Program-made: the position numbers and the translations under genes | DNA from: CAYUZU01 sp964448675 | Lineage (GTDB): Bacteria > Planctomycetota > Phycisphaerae > UBA1845 > Fen-1342 | DNA length: 64,000 nt | Assembly (NCBI GenBank): GCA_964448675.1 | Contig: CAYUZU010000011.1 | Coordinates: forward strand, 62,001-126,000 | Direction: 5' to 3' | Part shown: positions 59,724 to 64,000 of the stretch, one piece after another | Numbering within the stretch: the stretch's first letter is position 1 | Layout of the letters: every line of letters starts with the position of its first letter | Notes under the pieces: generated by a model | Database searches by the model: none | Seen by the model: the letters and a program-made list of their open reading frames with translations, nothing else | Told to the model about the DNA's origin: nothing

Positions 59724-61124
59724 CTAGTAGCGGTCGCGGACCGCGTGGGCCAGGCGCCGTGACAGCGCGATGGTCTGCCCTTTCTCGTTGCGTGGCCGTC
59801 GTGCGGCGACACGCTGTGCGGGCGAGGGCAGGGCCGTCCGCGAGCCGGCCAGGGCCACGAGGGCGATACACATATTCCACGAAAAGATCATCTGGCCCCA
59901 GTATGACGTGCCGATCATGCTGACACATTGAGTGAACAACGCGGCGCCGACGCCCCAAGCAAGCAACAGGTCCGCACGGCGGCGTTCGAGACGCTCACAG
60001 GCGCGACCGACACCGATAAAGCCCGCCGCGATGATGGCGACATGAAGCCCGAGTCCGAGCAGACCGCCGCGGACTGCGACGCCCACATACTCCACCGCGA
60101 CGTCGTAGGTGCCATAGTCCCAGTGGGCCGTTTGATTGGTGCCGAGCAGGGCCCACTCGCCGATGTGGCGGATGGCACCATCGATCAGCCGGTAGCGCTG
60201 GTGACCGGTCGAGCCGCCGACGATATCCACGCGCGAAATGAGGTGCCAGACCGGCATTTCCCGGATGAAGTGGATCACGACGAGGGCCCCAACAACAACC
60301 CAACGGAAGACTGGCAGTTCCCGGCGCCACCGAAACATGCACATGGCGAAGATGGCCGCGGCCAGCGACGCTACAGGCGTGCTGGAGGCCGCCGCCACCA
60401 CAATGATGACGGTCGCCACGCTTCCGATGATGGACCAGACCTTGTACCGGCGTCCCGACCAGGCCAGCGCAATGAAGAGCGGCAGGAGCGTGGCCCAGAA
60501 CGTGCCCGCCAGAATCGGGTGCGCGAAAGCGCCCTGGCAGCGCAGGCGTCCGCTACGCACAATCGTAACTTCCGGCACGCCGCCGAAAACGGCAAACAGG
60601 TTGCGCGCTGTTTGTGACTCCACGATGAAGGCCAGGCTCACGGGGATCGCCAGCACGGCGAAGGTGGTGACCAGGCGCCGGATGTCGTCCAGAGAGAGAA
60701 CCCAGGCCCGGACGAGCAGAAACAGACCCAGTGTATCGAACGCGATGCCCGCGGCCCGAATCATCCCGGACGTGTCCCCGCCGCGTAGGCTGCTGACCAG
60801 GAACATGGCGATCACGTACCAAAGCACAAGCCAGTCAACGAGTTGCCATTGCGGCTTGCGTAGCTCGCCGCGGGCGAGCACGCGCATCAGGCCGAATAGA
60901 ATGATCAACCGCAGCAGCGTGAAGTCCAGGCTGGCGATGATCACGCGTTGCGCCGGCGTGACAAAGCAGAGGAGGGCCAGCATTGGCACGAACGCATAGC
61001 GCCGCGGCAGCGCGAGCGTGCCGATGGCTGCCGCCAGCAGCATCGCCGCCGCGGCAGGGTGGAGCATGGTCTGCCCGTAAATGCCGGCGTATTCGGTAGA
61101 GAAGTTTACGAAGCCGCTGTCCAT
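59724..61124 (-). CDS. O-antigen-ligase/polymerase-like membrane protein
   Basis: This 466-residue membrane protein has about eleven hydrophobic helices and a large periplasmic loop (about 290-365) typical of Wzy/WaaL proteins (VGGSTGHQRYRLIDGAIRH). Helices such as VDWLVLWYVIAMFLVSSLRG fit. It probably polymerises the repeating unit of the surface polysaccharide. ATG 61124 is the start. It is separated from the FrhB-type gene by 9 bp. Confidence 0.8.
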   Translation of the reverse strand: MDSGFVNFSTEYAGIYGQTMLHPAAAAMLLAAAIGTLALPRRYAFVPMLALLCFVTPAQRVIIASLDFTLLRLIILFGLMRVLARGELRKPQWQLVDWLVLWYVIAMFLVSSLRGGDTSGMIRAAGIAFDTLGLFLLVRAWVLSLDDIRRLVTTFAVLAIPVSLAFIVESQTARNLFAVFGGVPEVTIVRSGRLRCQGAFAHPILAGTFWATLLPLFIALAWSGRRYKVWSIIGSVATVIIVVAAASSTPVASLAAAIFAMCMFRWRRELPVFRWVVVGALVVIHFIREMPVWHLISRVDIVGGSTGHQRYRLIDGAIRHIGEWALLGTNQTAHWDYGTYDVAVEYVGVAVRGGLLGLGLHVAIIAAGFIGVGRACERLERRRADLLLAWGVGAALFTQCVSMIGTSYWGQMIFSWNMCIALVALAGSRTALPSPAQRVAARRPRNEKGQTIALSRRLAHAVRDRY

Positions 61125-61133
61125 AGATCCCAG

Positions 61134-62441
61134 CTACACTGAGGCCGTCAGGGTGGCGTGCCGGGTGGCGCCCTCTGGCGCCGCCTGCACGGCTTGCCGC
61201 TGGCGCAACCCCCGCCGCTTGACCCGTCGCCACGTCCCCGCCGTCGAACGCAGCTTGTCCACCAGCCCCAGGCGCCAGCACCAGGCGCCGAACATCGGCA
61301 GCCCGCCATACGTCGGCCGCGGCACACCCGCCAGGCGCAACGCCAGCAGCCGGCCCCACAGCGCCCCGCGGGTCTTGAGCAGGTTGTCCTGTGACGCCGG
61401 CAGCTTCCACGGCTCCGCGGGCTGGATTTCCACGTGCTGCGACTGCCGCGCACCCGCCAGCACCTCCACGCCCCGCGGCGTGCGGGCCAGGAGGAGCGAC
61501 TCCCCCGGCTCGTCCGGCTGCGGCGGGTGGTACCAGGGGTCGCCCACCGCGATATCGGCAAATTCGCCGGTGTGGTCCGGGCAGATATTGCAGCGCCACT
61601 GCTTGTATTTCGTCAGGAACCCCCACGATTCCTCATAGCTCAGGCTGCGCTCCTGCACCGTGCCCGCTTCATCGCGAAAGCGGATCGTCCAGCGGCCGGG
61701 CCAGCCGTTGCCACGATAGCGCAGCGACTCGACGCGGCTGGGATCCTCCACGCCGACGCTACGCATCAGCTCCAGCGTACCCTCCGTGGACGGTACGCCG
61801 GCGCAGAAGAACGCGATGGTCAGGCCGATCTTGGCGTCCAGCTCGGGCCGCAGCCGGCGGGCTTTCTGCACGGCGGCGACGTCGCAGGGCTTGCCGATGA
61901 AGACGCACGGGCCGGGGGCGTCGACGATCTGCTGCAGGCCGTCGCAGGGGCTGGCCGGGGCGTACCGCGAGCCGGTGCGGGCGAGCAGCTCGTCGCGGGT
62001 CGTGCTGAGGACGGTTTCGTTGAGGTACGGCACATCCCGGCGGGCCGCGACGTGCAGCACGCCGTGAAACCTGAGCGCCTCCAGGCAGTACGCCGCGAGG
62101 GCGCTGGCGGCCCCGCCGCTGGAGCCGGCGTGGCGGATGGCCGCGTCGGCGGCGTAGCCCTCGTACATCTCGCGGACCGGGCCCCAGGCGTCGGCAAGTT
62201 CGTGGATCAGAGCCGGGTCGCGCCGATCGAAGGTGTGCTCCAGGTGGATGCCAGGACAGACAGCCAATGTGTCGGGGTCGTGCTGGCTGTCGGGCCCACC
62301 CTCATTGACCACCGGCCGCCGGCCGAAGCGGAAGTCATCGATCATCTGGATCCGCTGCGGATCGGCGTACGCGCACGCCCCGCAGCCAGAACAGAGCTGG
62401 TATTCGGCGACGTCGCGGATGGTGGGCAGTGGGTGGTTCAT
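61134..62441 (-). CDS. FrhB/CapI-type iron-sulfur protein (F420 hydrogenase beta-subunit family)
   Basis: This 435-residue protein has an N-terminal [4Fe-4S] cluster motif, Cys17-x2-Cys20-x2-Cys23, and RHAGSSGGAASALAAYCLE, GKPCDVAAV and CNICPDHTGEFADIAVGDPW. These are signatures of the F420-hydrogenase beta-subunit family, found in polysaccharide loci where they are thought to reduce a sugar or act with pyruvyl transferases. ATG 62441 overlaps the flippase stop by 4 bp. No F420 gene is seen. Confidence 0.87.
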   Translation of the reverse strand: MNHPLPTIRDVAEYQLCSGCGACAYADPQRIQMIDDFRFGRRPVVNEGGPDSQHDPDTLAVCPGIHLEHTFDRRDPALIHELADAWGPVREMYEGYAADAAIRHAGSSGGAASALAAYCLEALRFHGVLHVAARRDVPYLNETVLSTTRDELLARTGSRYAPASPCDGLQQIVDAPGPCVFIGKPCDVAAVQKARRLRPELDAKIGLTIAFFCAGVPSTEGTLELMRSVGVEDPSRVESLRYRGNGWPGRWTIRFRDEAGTVQERSLSYEESWGFLTKYKQWRCNICPDHTGEFADIAVGDPWYHPPQPDEPGESLLLARTPRGVEVLAGARQSQHVEIQPAEPWKLPASQDNLLKTRGALWGRLLALRLAGVPRPTYGGLPMFGAWCWRLGLVDKLRSTAGTWRRVKRRGLRQRQAVQAAPEGATRHATLTASV

Positions 62442-63901
62442 GTCGGGGAGTTGCGGGTAGCGAGGACTCGGCGTTGAATGGCCGGGAGAAGGCGCTGGAA
62501 CAATTCCGTCCGCAGTTCGCGGAGCAGGACGAGGGCGGTTGCCGTGAAAACGACGACGAGCAAGGCGGACGCCACGAGGGCTGCCCACAAAGTCTGGGCC
62601 ACTTCCGTTCCTGCAACGGACCAGGCCAGCGCCAGCGTAGCCACGAGGAGGCCGCCAACCCAGAGCGTGGCGCTGCGCGGAATCGCGTGCTTCCTGAGCG
62701 CACGCTCGACGACGACGACGAGCGCGAGGGCTTCGCCGAATGCAGCGGCAATCGCCATCCAGACCAACGGGGTCTGGAACAAAGCGAGCAGTAGCGCGAA
62801 GAGCACGGCGAATGCCCGGGCGAGATTGCCTGCCAGTGCCGCCCGGGTATCCGCGCGCGCGACGCACGCAGTAGTGGGGGCGTTGCGGATGAGCCGAAGG
62901 GCCTGGGCGACCGCAAGCCAGGCGAGCAAACTCGCGGCATTTTCATATGGCGAGCCGTACAAGAAGTGCAAAAGTGGTGCCGCAGCGACGATCATCGGGA
63001 TCGCGAGCAGCGCGGCCGCGGTCCCCAAACACTCCGCGTAGCGGCGTGTCTGCGCGGCGACACGGACCGGGTCGTCCTGCACGCGGGACAGCAAGGGAAA
63101 GAAAAGGGGATTCAGCACGCGCAACAGCATCGCCGCCGGCGCCATGATGAGCCCGATTGCCACGGCGTAGAGACCGAGATCGTACATATTGTACGCCGCA
63201 CCAATGATCAGCCGGTCGCCCTTCATGACCGAGAACATTAGCAGGCCGCTGACAAGCAGTGGCCACCCGAACCCGAGCAGACGGCGTACATATTCGCGAT
63301 TCCAACCCAGCGTGAACCGGCGCGTCGCGAGCGCGTGTGTCGTGACAAGTACCGCTGCTTCCTTCAGGATGATTAGCGCCAGAAAGGCAGAGTAGTCGCG
63401 CAGCCAAACGCACATTGGCCAAGCCAGCGCCACAGCGGCCGCTTGAGAGGTGAGTTCCACCGCCGCTTGCTGCCCGAAGCGCATGTCGCGTTGCACGCGC
63501 TTGTGGTCCAGGTGCATGAATCCCCGCAGGATGGGCACGAGAGCGACGCACTGAAAAGCCCAGCGGGCATCGGGGCGCTCGAAGAGCGCGCTGATTGGCC
63601 ACGCGATGAAGAACAGCACAATTGCACTGGCGACTCCGCGCAGTACCTGCCAACTCTGGACATTCGCTTGTAGCTCGCGCCGGTCCCCATCCGGCGCCTG
63701 GATCAGCAGCTTGTCGGCGGCCAGTTCGCTGAGCGACTGGAGCAGTGCGACGGTAACCCAGAAAGTCGCCCCGAGCCCGACATCCTCCGGGGTCAGGAGA
63801 CGGGCGACGATGATATTGCGAACGAAGGCCAATACCTGGCCCAAACCCTGGCCGAACGCCAGGGTTGCCCCGCCGCGCAAGAACCTGGCCCGCAGGCTCA
63901 T
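62438..63901 (-). CDS. Polysaccharide flippase (Wzx/MATE-type)
   Basis: This 487-residue membrane protein has 12-14 hydrophobic helices and an N-terminus (GGATLAFGQGLGQVLAFVRN) of the oligosaccharide flippase type, with VARLLTPEDVG as the family-conserved loop. It moves the lipid-linked repeat across the inner membrane. The ATG at 63901 overlaps a coding frame open to the right edge by 4 bp. Confidence 0.9.
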   Translation of the reverse strand: MSLRARFLRGGATLAFGQGLGQVLAFVRNIIVARLLTPEDVGLGATFWVTVALLQSLSELAADKLLIQAPDGDRRELQANVQSWQVLRGVASAIVLFFIAWPISALFERPDARWAFQCVALVPILRGFMHLDHKRVQRDMRFGQQAAVELTSQAAAVALAWPMCVWLRDYSAFLALIILKEAAVLVTTHALATRRFTLGWNREYVRRLLGFGWPLLVSGLLMFSVMKGDRLIIGAAYNMYDLGLYAVAIGLIMAPAAMLLRVLNPLFFPLLSRVQDDPVRVAAQTRRYAECLGTAAALLAIPMIVAAAPLLHFLYGSPYENAASLLAWLAVAQALRLIRNAPTTACVARADTRAALAGNLARAFAVLFALLLALFQTPLVWMAIAAAFGEALALVVVVERALRKHAIPRSATLWVGGLLVATLALAWSVAGTEVAQTLWAALVASALLVVVFTATALVLLRELRTELFQRLLPAIQRRVLATRNSPT

Positions 63902-64000
63902 GCTGTCGGGTTCCCTTCTTCATGTCGCGCGCTGGCACTCGCCGGCGTGGCTGTGGTTGGGCCGGGCACGGCGAGTTCGTCCCGCGCCGCGGCCACCACC
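63898..64000 (-). CDS. C-terminal end of an upstream gene (partial)
   Basis: A frame open to the window edge ends with TGA at 63898-63900, overlapping the flippase ATG by 4 bp. The last 33 codons end VPGPTTATPASASARHEEGNPTA, a Pro/Ala/Thr-rich tail. The overlap style matches other junctions in the locus, so a real gene probably continues to the right. Its identity cannot be told. Confidence 0.5.
   Translation of the reverse strand, partial: VVAAARDELAVPGPTTATPASASARHEEGNPTA

Noticed and set aside
1..64000. tRNA, rRNA, CRISPR arrays, insertion sequences
   Set aside because: No T-loop GGTTCGAATCC-like signature, no regularly spaced repeats with spacers, and no transposase-like coding region was seen by eye.

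Overview
The window is GC-rich, densely packed bacterial DNA with no tRNA, rRNA, CRISPR array, transposase or phage gene. Several features together suggest a Planctomycetota-type genome, possibly Phycisphaerae-like. These are PEP-CTERM-type secreted proteins, many lipoproteins with LGGC or GCP-type lipoboxes, a CheA with extra LGE-type repeats, small zinc-ribbon membrane proteins, sulfotransferases and a large exopolysaccharide locus. This placement is inferred from gene content, not from a marker gene.

Layout. 1-4.3 kb: a chemotaxis cluster (cheA, partial at the left edge, then cheW, cheD, an HDOD protein and a CheY-like regulator). 4.6-11.4 kb: cold-shock protein, B12-binding radical SAM enzyme, PEP-CTERM protein, collagen-like lipoprotein with a strong terminator, gcvT and a PAP2 phosphatase. 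11.5-14.5 kb: an ArnT-like glycosyltransferase and a UroD-family protein. 14.5-18.6 kb (minus strand): an operon of a DUF134 regulator, a DUF5320-like protein, two NifX/ORP-like proteins, two MinD/Mrp-type ATPases that each carry eight ferredoxin-type cysteines, and a thioesterase, with a near-perfect 22-bp palindrome just upstream. 18.7-31.7 kb: EamA transporter, sigma54 activator with a degenerate receiver, tandem divergent sulfotransferases, GH130 enzyme, CpeT-like lipoprotein, SDR, PilZ protein, secreted metzincin-like protein, and a Ycf46-like AAA ATPase with an unknown partner. 31.9-46 kb: a coupled RDD/lipoprotein/zinc-ribbon operon, xylulokinase, biotin ligase, polytopic membrane protein, PfkB kinase, beta-propeller lipoprotein, VOC protein, phosphodiesterase-like lipoprotein and an ABC-2 permease.

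46-48.1 kb is a spacer-rich stretch. It has a second PEP-CTERM protein, a G-quadruplex-capable tract, and two copies of a degenerate intergenic repeat built from octamers ending in GTTAC or GTGAC. 48.1-51.5 kb encodes a large modular lipoprotein whose 3' part has a different base composition.

51.4-64 kb is one long minus-strand exopolysaccharide locus that runs off the right edge. It encodes glycosyltransferases, a PssD/PssE pair, two polysaccharide deacetylases, a methyltransferase, three acyltransferase-like proteins, an O-antigen-ligase-like polymerase, an FrhB-type iron-sulfur protein and a flippase. Many junctions are 4-8 bp overlaps, so translational coupling is likely. An A/T-richer segment (about 54.2-57.35 kb) lies inside it and ends in the middle of a glycosyltransferase gene, which suggests replacement of the locus interior by recombination.
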